Assembly: GCF_050947335.1 (NCBI RefSeq)
Contig: NW_027473318.1
Coordinates: forward strand, 1,240,001-1,304,000
Length of the DNA stretch: 64,000 bases
Source: Megachile rotundata
Taxonomy: Eukaryota > Arthropoda > Insecta > Hymenoptera > Megachilidae
Direction: 5' to 3'
The translations under genes were made by a program, and so were the position numbers. The notes under the pieces were generated by a model. The model saw nothing but the letters and a program-made list of their open reading frames with translations, did not search any database and was not told the origin of the DNA. This document shows positions 17,201-33,100 of this stretch, piece by piece; the first letter of the stretch is position 1, and the number at the start of each line of letters is the position of its first letter.

Positions 17201-18110
17201 CACAATCATACAATCACAATCATACAATCACAATCATACAATCACAATCATACAATCGCATTCATACAATCGCAATCATACAATCACAATCATACAATCG
17301 CAATCATACAATTACAATCTCCCAAATACAATCTCCCAAATACAATCACCCAAATACAATCATACAATCACAATCATACAATCATAATCATACAATCACA
17401 ATCATACAATCACAATCATACAATCACAATCATACTATCACAATCATACAATCACAATCATACAATCGCAATCATGCATTCACAATCATACAATCACAAT
17501 CATACAATCTCAATCATACAATCACAATCATACAACCACAATCATACAATCACAATCATACAATCACAATCATGCAATTACAATCTCCCAAATACAATCT
17601 CCCAAATACAATTACACAAATAAAATCATACAATCACATTCATACAATCATAATCATACATTCACAATCATACAATCACAATCATACAATCACAATCATA
17701 CGATCACAATCATACAATCACAATCATACAATCACAATCATACAATCACAATCATACAATCACAATCATACAATCACAATCATACAATCACAATCATACA
17801 ATCACAATCATACATTCAAAATCATGCAATCACAATCATACAATCACAATCGTGCAATCACAATCATACAATCATAATCATGCAATCACAATCATACAAT
17901 CACAATCATACAATCACAATCATACAATCACAGTCATACAATATCAATCATACAATCTCAATCATACAATCACAATCATACAATCATAATAATACAATTA
18001 CAATCATATCACAATCGTACAATCACAATCATACAATCGCAATCATACAATCACAATCATACAATCGCAATCATACAATTACAATCTCCCAAATACAATC
18101 TCCCAAATAC
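11291..18110. repeat. 8.2-kb-period block, copy 1
   Basis: No gene. The block recurs at 19,511-25,897, first at offset 8,220. Uncommon shared variants include ACAATCGGAATC (11,410 and 19,630), CATTCAATAAC (11,436 and 19,656), CATGCTTTC (11,560 and 19,780) and ATCATAGAATC (12,607 and 20,813). The left edge shows as a base difference at 11,290/19,510. The offset then steps to 8,206, 8,010, 8,024 and 7,801, which marks insertions or deletions. One of them is a 196-bp (14-unit) segment near 13,200-13,440 that the second copy lacks. The core landmark ATGCATTC is at 15,909 and 17,474. Confidence 0.88.
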
Positions 18111-19510
18111 AATCACCCAAATACAATCATACAATCACATTCATACAATCATAATCATACAATCACAATCATACAATCACAATCATACAATCACAATCAT
18201 ACTATCACAATCATACAATCACAATCATACAATCACAATCATACAATCACAATCATACAATCACAATCATACAATCACAATCATACAATCACAATCATAC
18301 ATTCAAAATCATGCAATCACAATCATACAATCACAATCATGCAATCACAATTATACAATCATAATCATGCAATCACAATCGTACAATCACAATCGTACAA
18401 TCACAATCGTACAAACACAATCGCACAACCACAATCATACAATCGTAATCATACAATCACAATCATACAATCACAATCATACAACCACAATCAGACAATC
18501 ACAATCATACAATCACAATCATACAATCACAATTATGCAATCACAATCATACAATCGCATTCATACAATCGCAATCATACAATCACAATCATACAATCAC
18601 AATCATACAATCACAATCATAAAATCACAAAAATACAAACTTAATCATACAATCACAATCATACAATCGCAATCATACAATCATAATCATGCAATCACAA
18701 TCATACAATCACAATCGTACAATCACAATCGTACAATCACAATCGCACAACCACAATCATACAATCGTAATCATACAATCACAATCATACTATCACAATC
18801 ATACAATCACAATCATACAATCACAATCATACAATCACAATCATACAATCACAATCATACAATCACAATCATACAATCACAGTCATACAATTGCAGTATC
18901 CCAAATACAATCTCGCAAATACAATCATACAATCACAATCATACAATTACAATCATACAACCACAATCATACAATCACAATCATACAATCACAATCATAC
19001 AATCGCATTCATACAATCGCAATCATACAATCACATTCATACAATCGCAATCATACAATGACAATCTCCCAAATACAATCTCCCAAATACAATCACCCAA
19101 ATACAATCATACAATCACAATCATACAATCACAATCATACATTCAAAATCATGCATTCACAATCATACAATCACAATCATGCAATCACAATCATACAATC
19201 ATAATCATGCAATCACAATCATACAATCACAATCGTACAATCACAATCGTACAATCACAATCGCACAACCACAATCATACAATCGTAATCATACAATCAC
19301 AATCATACTTTCACAATCGTACAATCACAATCGTACAATCACAATCGTACAATCACAATCGCACAACCACAATCAGACAATCACAATCATATAATCACAA
19401 TCATACAATCACAATCATACAATCACAATCATACAATCACAATCATACAATCACAATCATACAATCACAATCATACAATCACAATCATACAATCACAAAA
19501 ATACAATCAT
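18111..19510. repeat. Linker between the two 8.2-kb-period copies, flank type
   Basis: No gene. The linker contains the AAACTTAATC landmark at 18,635, the only one between 11.0 and 53.7 kb, and three G-bearing cassettes. Bases from about 18,450 on match 54,590 onwards (offset about 36,132-36,188). The linker therefore belongs to the ancestral arrangement shared with the third copy. The equivalent position before copy 1 (10.2-11.29 kb) is related but not collinear. Confidence 0.7.
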
Positions 19511-22500
19511 AATCATACAATCACAATCATACAATCGCAATCATACAATCACAATCATACAATCATAATCATACATTCAAAATCATGCAATCACAATCAT
19601 ACAATCACAATCATGCAATCACAATCATACAATCGGAATCATACAATCACAATCATTCAATAACAATCGTACAATCACAATCGTACAATCACAATCGCAC
19701 AACCACAATCAGACAATCACACTCATACAATCACAATCATACAATCACAATCATACAATCACAATCATACCATCACAATCATGCTTTCACAATCATACAA
19801 TCACAATCATACAATCACAATCATACAATCACAGTCATACAATCACAATCATACAATCACAATCATACTATCACAATCATACAATCACAATCATACAATC
19901 ACAATCATACAATCACAATCATACAATCATAATCATACAATCACAATCATACAATCACAGTCATACAATCACAATCATACAATCACAATCATACAATCAC
20001 AGTCATACAATCACAATCATACAATCACAATCATACAATCTCAATCATACAATCACAATCATACAATCATAATCATACCATTACAATCATACATCACAAT
20101 CATACAATCGCAATCATACAATTGCAGTATCCCAAATACAATCTCGCAAATACAATCATACAATCACAATCATACAATCACAATCATACAATCACAATCA
20201 TACAATCACAATCATACAATCACAATCATACAATCGCATTCATACAATCGCAATCATACAATCACAATCATACAATCGCAATCATACAATTACAATCATA
20301 CAATAACAATAATACTTTCACAATCATACAATCACAATCATACTATCACAATCATACAATCACAATCATACAATCACAATCATACAATCACAATCATACA
20401 ATCATAATCATACAATCACAATCATACAATCACAGTCATACAATCACAATCATACAATCACAATCATACAATCACAGTCATACAATCACAATCATACTAT
20501 CACAATCATACAATCACAATCATACAATCACAATCATACAATCACAATCATACAATCACAATCATACAATCGCAAGCATACAATCACAATCATACAATCT
20601 CAATCATACAATCACAATCATACAATCATAATCATACAATTACAGTCATACATCACAATCATACAATCACAATGATACAATCGCAATCATACAATCACAA
20701 TCATACAATCGCAATCATACAATTACAATCTCCCAAATACAATCTCCCAAATACAATCATACAATCACAATCATACAATCACAATCATACTATCACAATC
20801 GTACAATCACAATCATAGAATCACAATTATACAATCACAATCATACAATCACAATCATACAATCACAATCATACAATCACAATCATACAATCGCATTCAT
20901 ACAATCGCAATCATACAATCACAATCATACAATCGCAATCATACAATTACAATCTCCCAAATAGAATCTCCCAAATACAATCACCCAAATACAATCATAC
21001 AATCACAATCATACAATCATAATCATACAATCACAATCATACAATCACAATCATACAATCACAATCATACAATCACAATCATACTATCACAATCATACAA
21101 TCACAATCATACAATCACAATCATACAATCACAATCATACAATCACAATCATACATTCAAAATCATGCAATCACAATCATACTATCACAATCATGCAATC
21201 ACAATCATACAATCATAATCATGCAATCACAATCATACAATCACAATCGTACAATCACAATCGTACAATCACAATCGCACAACCACAATCAGACAACCAC
21301 AATCAGACAAATCACAATCATACAATCACAATCATACAATCACAATCATACAATCACAATCATACAATCGCAATCATACAATTACAATATCCCAAATACA
21401 ATCTCCCAAATACAATCATACAATCACAATCACACAATCACAATCATACAATCATAATCATACAATTACAATCATGCATCACAATCATACAATCACAATC
21501 ATACTATCACAATCATACAATCACAATCATACAATCACAATCATACAATCACAATCATACAATCACAATCGTACTATCAAAATCATACAATCACAATCAT
21601 ACAATCACAATCGTACATTCACAATCATACAATCACAATCATACAATCACAATCATACAATCACAATCATACAATCACAATCATACAATCACAATCATAC
21701 AATCACAATCATACAATCACAATCATACAATCACAATCATGCAATCACATTCATACAATCGCAAGCATACAATCACAATCATACAATCTCAATCATACAA
21801 TCACAATCATACAATTATAATCATACAATTACAATCATACATCACAATCATACAATCACAATCATACAATCGCAATCATACAATTACAATATCCCAAATA
21901 CAATCATACAATCACAATCATACAATCACAATCATACAATCACAATCATACAATCACAATCATACAATCACAATCATACAATCACAATCATACAATCACA
22001 ATCATACAATCACAATCATACAATCACAATCATACAATCGCATTCATACAATCGCAATCATACAATCACAATCATACAATCGCAATCATACAATTACAAT
22101 CTCCCAAATACAATCTCCCAAATACAATCACCCAAATACAATCATACAATCACAATCATACAATCACAATCATACATTCAAAATCATGCATTCACAATCA
22201 TACAATCACAATCATGCAATCACAATCATGCAATCATAATCATGCAGTCACAATCATACAATCACAATCGTACAATCACAATCGTACAATCACAATCGCA
22301 CAACCACAATCATACAATCGTAATCATACAATCACAATCATACTTTCACAATCATACAATCACAATCATACAATCACAATCATACAATCACAATCATACA
22401 ATCACAATCATACTTTCACAATCATACAATCACAATCATACAATCACAATCATACAATCACAGTCATACAATCTCAATCATACAGTCTCAATCATACAAT

Positions 22501-25500
22501 CACAATCATACAATCATAATAATACAATTACAATCATACATCACAATCGTACAATCACAATCATACAATCGCAATCATACAATCACAATCATACAATCGC
22601 AATCATACAATTACAATCTCCCAAATACAATCTCCCAAATACAATCTCCCAAATACAATCTCCCAAATACAATCATACAATCACAATCATACAATCACAA
22701 TCATACAATCACAATCATACAATCACAATCATACAATCACAATCATACTTTCACAATCATACAATCACAATCATACAATCACAATCATACAATCGCATTC
22801 ATACAATCGCAATCATACTATCACAATCATACAATCGCAATCATACAATTACAATCTCCCAAATACAATCTCCCAAATACAATCTCCCAAATACAATCTC
22901 CCAAATACAATCATACAATCACAATCATACAATCACAATCATACAATCACAATCATACAATCACAATAATACTTTCACAATCATACAATCACAATCATAC
23001 AATCACAATCATACAATCACAGTCATACAATCACAGTCATACAATCACAATCATACTATCACAATCATACAATCACAATCATACAATCGCAATCATACAA
23101 TTACAATATCCCAAATACAATCTCCCAAATACAATCATACAATCACAATCACACAATCACAATCATACAATCATAATCATACAATCACAATCATACATCG
23201 CAATCATACAATCACAATCATACTATCACAATCATACAATCACAATCATACAATCACAATCATACAATCACAATCATACAATCACAATCATACAATCACA
23301 ATCGTACTATCAAAATCATACAATCACAATCATACAATTACAATCGTACATTCACAATCATACAATCACAATCATACAATCACAATCATACAATCACAAT
23401 CATACAATCACAATCATACAATCACAATCATACAATCACAATCATACAATCACATTCGTACAATCGCAAGCATACAATCACAATCATACAATCTCAATCA
23501 TACAATCACAATCATACAATCATACTCATACAATTACAATCATACATCACAATCATACAATCACAATCATACAATCGCAATCATACAATTACAATATCCC
23601 AAATACAATCTCCCAAATACAATCATACAATCACAATCATACAATCACAATCATACAATCACAATCATACAATCACAATCATACAATCACAATCATACAA
23701 TCACAATCATACAATCACAATCATACAATCACAATCATACAATCGCATTCATACAATCGCAATCATACAATCACAATCATACAATCGCAATCATACAATT
23801 ACAATCTCCCAAATACAATCTCCCAAATACAATCACCCAAATACAATCATACAATCACAATCATACAATCATAATCATACAATCACAATCATACAATCAC
23901 AATCATACAATCACAATCATACAATCGCAATCATGCATTCACAATCATACAATCACAATCATACAATCTCAATCATACAATCACAATCATACAACCACAA
24001 TCTTACAATCACAATCATACTATCACAATCATACAATCACAATCATACAATCACAATCATACAATCACAATCACACAATCGCAATCATACAATCACAATC
24101 ATACTTTCACAATCATACAATCACAATCATACAATCACAGTCATACAATCACAGTCATACAATCACAATCATACAATCACAATCATACAATCACAATCAT
24201 ACAATCTCAATCATACAGTCTCAATCATACAATCACAATCATACAATCATAATAGTACAATTACAATCATACATCGCAATCGTACAATCACAATCATACA
24301 ATCGCAATCATACAATCACAATCATACAATCGCAATCATACAATTACAATCTCCCAAATACAATCTCCCAAATACAATCTCCCAAATACAATCTCCCAAA
24401 TACAATCATACAATCACAATCATACAATAACAATCATACAATCGCAATCATACAATTACAATCTCCCAAATACAATCTCCCAAATACAATCTCCCAAATA
24501 CAATCATACAATCACAATCATACAATCACAATCATACAATAACAATCATACAATCACAATCATACAATCACAATAATACTTTCACAATCATACAATCACA
24601 ATCATACAATCACAATCATACAATCACAGTCATACAATCACAGTCATACAATCACAATCATACTATCACAATCATACAATCACAATCATACAATCGCAAT
24701 CATACAATTAAAATATCCCAAATACAATCTCCCAAATACAATCATACAATCACAAACACACAATCACAATCATACAATCATAATCATACAATCACAATCA
24801 TACATCACAATCATACAATCACAATCATACTATCACAATCATACAATCACAATCATACAATCACAATCATACAATCGCAATCATACAATTAAAATATCCC
24901 AAATACAATCTCCCAAATACAATCATACAATCACAAACACACAATCACAATCATACAATCACAATCATACAACCACAATCATACAATCACAATCATACAA
25001 TCACAATCATACAATCACAATCATACAATCACAATCATACAATCACAATCATACAATCGCATTCATACAATCGCAATCATACAATCACAATCATACAATC
25101 GCAATCATACAATTACAATCTCCCAAATACAATCTCCCAAATACAATCACCCAAATACAATCATACAATCACAATCATACAATCATAATCATACAATCAC
25201 AATCATACAATCACAATCATACAATCACAATCATACTATCACAATCATACAATCACAATCATACAATCGCAATCATGCATTCACAATCATACAATCACAA
25301 TCATACAATCTCAATCATACAATCACAATCATACAACCACAATCATACAATCACAATCATACAATCACAATCATGCAATTACAATCTCCCAAATACAATC
25401 TCCCAAATACAATTACACAAATAAAATCATACAATCACATTCATACAATCATAATCATACATTCACAATCATACAATCACAATCATACAATCACAATCAT

Positions 25501-25897
25501 ACGATCACAATCATACAATCACAATCATACAATCACAATCATACAATCACAATCATACAATCACAATCATACAATCACAATCATACAATCACAATCATAC
25601 ATTCAAAATCATGCAATCACAATCATACAATCACAATCGTGCAATCACAATCATACAATCATAATCATGCAATCACAATCATACAATCACAATCATACAA
25701 TCACAATCATACAATCACAGTCATACAATATCAATCATAAAATCTCAATCATACAATCACAATCATACAATCATAATAATACAATTACAATCATATCACA
25801 ATCGTACAATCACAATCATACAATCGCAATCATACAATCACAATCATACAATCGCAATCATACAATTACAATCTCCCAAATACAATCTCCCAAATAC
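19511..25897. repeat. 8.2-kb-period block, copy 2
   Basis: No gene. This is the partner of 11,291-18,110 and is shorter by about 420 bp through several deletions. Landmarks ATGCATTC at 23,933 and 25,275 pair with 15,909 and 17,474. It carries a local duplication at 24,662-24,965 that copy 1 lacks. The copies separate at about 25,897, after the 11-bp unit shared at 18,004 and 25,791. Confidence 0.88.
24662..24965. repeat. Local duplication, 181-bp spacing
   Basis: The unusual variants ACAATTAAAATATCCC and CACAAACACACAATC occur together once in copy 1 of the larger block (near 16,698 and 16,741) but twice here. The AATTAAAATATCCC starts are 24,706 and 24,887, 181 bp apart (13 units minus one base). 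The duplicated part is about 90-110 bp. The net change relative to copy 1 is a loss of 223 bp, so duplication and deletion occurred in the same place. Confidence 0.85.
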
Positions 25898-28800
25898 AAT
25901 CTCCCAAATACAACCATACAATCACAATCATACAATCACAATCATACAATCACAATCATACAATCACAATCATACTTTCACAATCATACAATCACAATCA
26001 TACAATCACAATCATACAATCACAGTCATACAATCACAGTCATACAATCACAATCATACTATCACAATCATACAATCACAATCATACAATCACAATCATA
26101 CAATTACAATCTCCCAAATACAATCTCCCAAATACAATCACCCAAATACAATCATACAATCACATTCATACAATCATAATCATACAATCACAATCATACA
26201 ATCACAATCATACAATCACAATCATACAATCGCAATCATACAATTACAATATCCCAAATACAATCTCCCGAATACAATCATACAATCACAATCATACAAT
26301 CACAATCATACAATCACAATCATACAATCACAATCATACAATCACAATCATACAATCACAATCATACAATCACAATCATACAATCACAATCATACAATCA
26401 CAATCATACAATCGCATTCATACAATCGCAATCATACAATCACAATCATACAATCGCAATCATACAATTACAATCTCCCAAATACAATCTCCCAAATACA
26501 ATCACACAATTACAATCATACAATCATAATCATACAATCACAATCATACAATCACAATCATACAATCACAATCATACTATCACAATCATACAATCACAAT
26601 CATACAATCGCAATCATGCATTCACAATCATACAATCACAATCATACAATCTCAATCATACAATCACAATCATACAACCACAATCTTACAATCACAATCA
26701 TACTATCACAATCATACAATCACAATCATACAATCACAATCATACAATCACAATCACACAATCGCAATCATACAATCACAATCATACTTTCACAATCATA
26801 CAATCACAATCATACAATCACAATCATACAATCACAGTCATACAATCACAGTCATACAATCACAATCATACAATCACAATCATACAATCACAGTCATACA
26901 ATCTCAATCATACAGTCTCAATCATACAATCACAATCATACAATCATAATAATACAATTACAATCATACATCACAATCGTACAATCACAATCATACAATC
27001 GCAATCATACAATCACAATCATACAATCGCAATCATACAATTACAATCTCCCAAATACAATCTCCCAAATACAATCTCCCAAATACAATCATACAATCAC
27101 AATCATACAATCACAATCATACAATCACAATCATACAATCACAATCATACAATCACAATCATACAATCACAATCATACTTTCACAATCATACAATCACAA
27201 TCATACAATCACAATCATACAATCGCATTCATACAATCGCAATCATACAATCCCAATCATACAATCGCAATCATACAATTACAATCTCCCAAATACAATC
27301 TCCCAAATACAATCTCCCAAATACAATCTCCCAAATACAATCATACAATCACAATCATACAATCACAATCATACAATCACAATCATACAATCACAATAAT
27401 ACTTTCACAATCATACAATCACAATCATACAATCACAATCATACAATCACTGTCATACAATCACAGTCATACAATCACAATCATACTATCACAATCATAC
27501 AATCACAATCATACAATCGCAATCATACAATTACAATATCCCAAATAAAATCTCCCAAATACAATCATACAATCACAATCACACAATCACAATCATACAA
27601 TCATAATCATACAATCACAATCATACATCACAATCATACAATCACAATCATACTATCACAATCATACAATCACAATCATACAATCACAATCATACAATCA
27701 CAATCATACAATCACAATCATACAATCACAATCATACAATCACAATCATACAATCACAATCATACAATCACAATCATACAATCACATTCATACAATCGCA
27801 AGCATACAATCACAATCATACAATCTCAATCATACAATCACAATCATACAATCATACTCATACAATTACAATCATACATCACAATCATACAATCACAATC
27901 ATACAATCGCAATCATACAATTACAATATCCCAAATACAATCTCCCAAATACAATCATACAATCACAATCATACAATCACAATCATACAATCACAATCAA
28001 ACAATCACAATCATACAATCACAATCATACAATCACAATCATACAATCACAATCATACAATCACAATCATACAATCACAATCATACAATCGCATTCATAC
28101 AATCGCAATCATACAATCACAATCATACAATCGCAATCATACAATTACAATCTCCCAAATACAATCTCCCAAATACAATCACCCAAATACAATCATACAA
28201 TCACAATCATACAATCATAATCATACAATCACAATCATACAATCACAATCATACAATCACAATCATACTATCACAATCATACAATCACAATCATACAATC
28301 GCAATCATGCATTCACAATCATACAATCACAATCATACAATCTCAATCATACAATCACAATCATACAACCACAATCATACAATCACAATCATACAATCAC
28401 AATCATGCAATTACAATCTCCCAAATACAATCTCCCAAATACAATTACCCAAATAAAATCATACAATCACATTCATACAATCATAATCATACATTCACAA
28501 TCATACAATCACAATCATACAATCACAATCATACTATCACAATCATACAATCACAATCATACAATCACAATCATACAATCGCAATCATACAATCACAATC
28601 ATACAATCACAATCATACAATCACAATCATACAATCACAATCATACAATCACAATCATACATTCAAAATCATGCAATCACAATCATACAATCACAATCGT
28701 GCAATCACAATCATACAATCATAATCATGCAATCACAATCATACAATCACAATCATACAATCACAATTATACAATCACAGTCATACAATATCAATCATAC

Positions 28801-28927
28801 AATCTCAATCATACAATCACAATCATACAATCATAATAATACAATTACAATCATATCACAATCGTACAATCACAATCATACAATCGCAATCATACAATCA
28901 CAATCATACAATCGCAATCATACAATT
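25898..28927. repeat. Core-type higher-order repeat of about 2.7-3.0 kb
   Basis: No gene. This block repeats about 23.1-25.9 kb. The ATGCATTC landmark at 26,616 pairs with 23,933 (offset 2,683) and the one at 28,307 pairs with 25,275 (offset 3,032). The 11-bp unit at about 28,851 pairs with 25,791 (offset 3,060). The growing offset means the newer copy has about 380 bp more. A private variant CTCCCGAATAC is at about 26,266 and a CCAAATAAAATC variant near 27,541. Confidence 0.78.
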
Positions 28928-29039
28928 ACAATCTCCCAAATACAATCTCCCAAATACAATCTCCCAAATACAATCTCCCAAATACAATCTCCCAAATACA
29001 ATCTCCCAAATACAATCTCCCAAATACAATCTCCCAAAT
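28928..29039. repeat. Eight consecutive TCCC units
   Basis: Eight perfect tandem units of ACAATCTCCCAAAT occupy 112 bp. Other TCCC cassettes in the window have two to five such units. On the reverse strand this gives eight GGG tracts separated by 11 bases. It looks like a local expansion of one cassette within the repeat that matches 25.86-25.90 kb, where only three units are present. Confidence 0.93.
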
Positions 29040-29313
29040 ACAATCATACAATCACAATCATACAATCACAATCATACAATCACAATCATACAATCACAAT
29101 CATACTTTCACAATCATACAATCACAATCATACAATCACAATCATACAATCACAGTCATACAATCACAGTCATACAATCACAATCATACTATCACAATCA
29201 TACAATCACAATCATACAATCACAATCATACAATTACAATCTCCCAAATACAATCTCCCAAATACAATCACCCAAATACAATCATACAATCACATTCATA
29301 CAATCATAATCAT

Positions 29314-29495
29314 ACAATCACAATCATACAATCACAATCATACAATCACAATCATACAATCACAATCATACAATCACAATCATACAATCACAATCATACA
29401 ATCACAATCATACAATCACAATCATACAATCACAATCATACAATCACAATCATACAATCACAATCATACAATCACAATCATACAATCACAATCAT
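29314..29495. repeat. Run of 13 consensus units
   Basis: Thirteen consecutive unmutated units of ACAATCACAATCAT (182 bp) lie between an ACAATCATAATCAT unit and an ACATTCAAAATCAT unit. It is among the longest pure runs in the window. Runs of about ten units also occur near 32,131 and 46,945. Such runs are the likely sites of recent unit gain. Confidence 0.85.
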
Positions 29496-29870
29496 ACATT
29501 CAAAATCATGCAATCACAATCATACAATCACAATCATGCAATCACAATCATACAATCATAATCATGCAATCACAATCATACAATCACAATCGTACAATCA
29601 CAATCGTACAATCACAATCGCACAACCACAATCATACAATCGTAATCATACAATCACAATCATACTTTCACAATCATACAATCACAATCATACAATCACA
29701 ATCATACGATCACAATCATACAATCACAATCATACAATCACAATCATACAATCACAATCATACAATCGCAATCATACAATCGCAATCATACAATCACAAT
29801 CAAACAATCTCAATCATACAATCACAATCATACAACCACAATCAGACAATCACAATCATACAATCACAAT
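29496..29870. repeat. Flank-type island inside the core
   Basis: This segment starts with a G-bearing cassette, runs through CGT/CGC/ACAACC units, an ACGATC unit, two CGC units, and the uncommon CAAACAATCTC junction at 29,801. The same string occurs at 51,870-52,245 (offset 22,373), and the CAAACAATCTC junction recurs at 59,396, 60,544 and 62,126. All four other copies are in the right flank. The island thus looks like a displaced piece of flank array. Confidence 0.8.
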
Positions 29871-30100
29871 CATACAATCACAATCATACAATCACAATCA
29901 TACAATCACAATCATACAATCACAGTCATACAATCACAGTCATACAATCACAATCATACTATCACAATCATACAATCACAATCATACAATCACAATCATA
30001 CAATTACAATCTCCCAAATACAATCTCCCAAATACAATCACCCAAATACAATCATACAATCACATTCATACAATCATAATCATACAATCACAATCATACA

Positions 30101-33100
30101 ATCACAATCATACAATCACAATCATACAATCACAATCATACAATCACAATCATACAATCGCAATCATACAATTACAATCTCCCAAATACAATCTCCCAAA
30201 TACAATCACCCAAATACAATCATACAATCACAATCATACAATCATAATCATACAATCACAATCATACAATCACAATCATACAATCACAATCATACTATCA
30301 CAATCATACAATCACAATCATACAATCGCAATCATGCATTCACAATCATACAATCACAATCATACAATCTCAATCATACAATCACAATCATACAACCACA
30401 ATCTTACAATCACAATCATACTATCACAATCATACAATCACAATCATACAATCACAATCATACAATCACAATCATACAATCACAATCATACAATCACAAT
30501 CATACTTTCACAATCATACAATCACAATCATACAATCACAATCATACAATCGCATTCATACAATCGCAATCATACAATCACAATCATACAATCGCAATCA
30601 TACAATTACAATCTCCCAAATACAATCTCCCAAATACAATCTCCCAAATACAATCTCCCAAATACAATCATACAATCACAATCATACAATCACAATCATA
30701 CAATCACAATCATACAATCACAATAATACTTTCACAATCATACAATCACAACCATACAATCACAATCATACAATCACAGTCATACAATCACAGTCATACA
30801 ATCACAATCATACTATCACAATCATACAATCACAATCATACAATCGCAATCATACAATTACAATATCCCAAATACAATCTCCCAAATACAATCATACAAT
30901 CACAATCACACAATCACAATCATACAATCATAATCATACAATCACAATCATACATCACAATCATACAATCACAATCATACTATCACAATCATACAATCAC
31001 AATCATACAATCACAATCATACAATCACAATCATACAATCACAATCATACAATCACAATCATACAATCACAATCATACAATCACAATCATACAATCACAA
31101 TCATACAATCACAATCATACAATCACATTCATACAATCGCAAGCATACAATCACAATCATACAATCTCAATCATACAATCACAATCATACAATCATACTC
31201 ATACAATTACAATCATACATCACAATCATACAATCACAATCATACAATCGCAATCATACAATTACAATATCCCAAATACAATCTCCCAAATACAATCATA
31301 CAATCACAATCATACAATCACAATCATACAATCACAATCATACAATCACAATCATACAATCACAATCATACAATCACAATCATACAATCACAATCATACA
31401 ATCACAATCATACAATCGCATTCATACAATCGCAATCATACAATCACAATCATACAATCGCAATCATACAATTACAATCTCCCAAATACAATCTCCCAAA
31501 TACAATCACCCAAATACAATCATACAATCACAATCATACAATCATAATCATACAATCACAATCATACAATCACAATCATACAATCACAATCATACTATCA
31601 CAATCATACAATCACAATCATACAATCGCAATCATGCATTCACAATCATACAATCACAATCATACAATCTCAATCATACAATCACAATCATACAACCACA
31701 ATCATACAATCACAATCATACAATCACAATCATACAATCACAATCATACAATCACAATAATACTTTCACAATCATACAATCACAATCATACAATCACAAT
31801 CATACAATCACAGTCATACAATCACAGTCATACAATCACAATCATACTATCACAATCATACAATCACAATCATACAATCGCAATCATACAATTACAATAT
31901 CCCAAATATAATCTCCCAAATACAATCATACAATCACAATCACACAATCACAATCATACAATCATAATCATACAATCACAATCATACATCACAATCATAC
32001 AATCACAATCATACTATCACAATCATACAATCACAATCATACAATCACAATCATACAATCACAATCATACAATCACAATCGTACTATCAAAATCATACAA
32101 TCACAATCATACAATTACAATCGTACATCCACAATCATACAATCACAATCATACAATCACAATCATACAATCACAATCATACAATCACAATCATACAATC
32201 ACAATCATACAATCACAATCATACAATCACAATCATACAATCACAATCATACAATCACAATCATACAATCACATTCGTACAATCGCAAGCATACAATCAC
32301 AATCATACAATCTCAATCATACAATCACAATCATACAATCATACTCATACAATTACAATCATACATCACAATCATACAATCACAATCATACAATCGCAAT
32401 CATACAATTACAATATCCCAAATACAATCTCCCAAATACAATCATACAATCACAATCATACAATCACAATCATACAATCACAATCATACAATCACAATCA
32501 TACAATCACAATCATACAATCACAATCATACAATCACAATCATACAATCGCATTCATACAATCGCAATCATACAATCACAATCATACAATCGCAATCATA
32601 CAATTACAATCTCCCAAATACAATCTCCCAAATACAATCACCCAAATACAATCATACAATCACAATCATACAATCATAATCATACAATCACAATCATACA
32701 ATCACAATCATACAATCACAATCATACTATCACAATCATACAATCACAATCATACAATCGCAATCATGCATTCACAATCATACAATCACAATCATACAAT
32801 CTCAATCATACAATCACAATCATACAACCACAATCTTACAATCACAATCATACTATCACAATCATACAATCACAATCATACAATCACAATCATACAGTCA
32901 CAATCATACAATCACAGTCATACAATCACAGTCATACAATCACAATCATACAATCACAATCATACAATCACAGTCATACAATCTCAATCATACAGTCTCA
33001 ATCATACAATCACAATCATACAATCATAATAATACAATTACAATCATACGTCACAATCGTACAATCACAATCATACAATCACAATCATACAATCACAATC

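Larger units (their letters stand above)
29040..30100. repeat. Mixed segment between core HORs
   Basis: No gene. The segment holds a TCCC cassette near 29,235, a long consensus run (29,314-29,495), then a flank-type island (29,496-29,870) and another TCCC cassette near 30,005. It is the only part of the core territory that carries a string of flank-type landmarks. The boundary with the next duplication lies in consensus units at about 30,090-30,160. Confidence 0.7.

Noticed and set aside
28928..29039. G-quadruplex or i-motif regulatory element
   Set aside because: Tracts are only three bases, with 11-base gaps, and no gene or promoter is nearby. It is kept as a structural curiosity, not annotated as regulatory.
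29496..29870. Transposable element insertion
   Set aside because: All bases are satellite units. There are no terminal repeats, target-site duplication or coding sequence.
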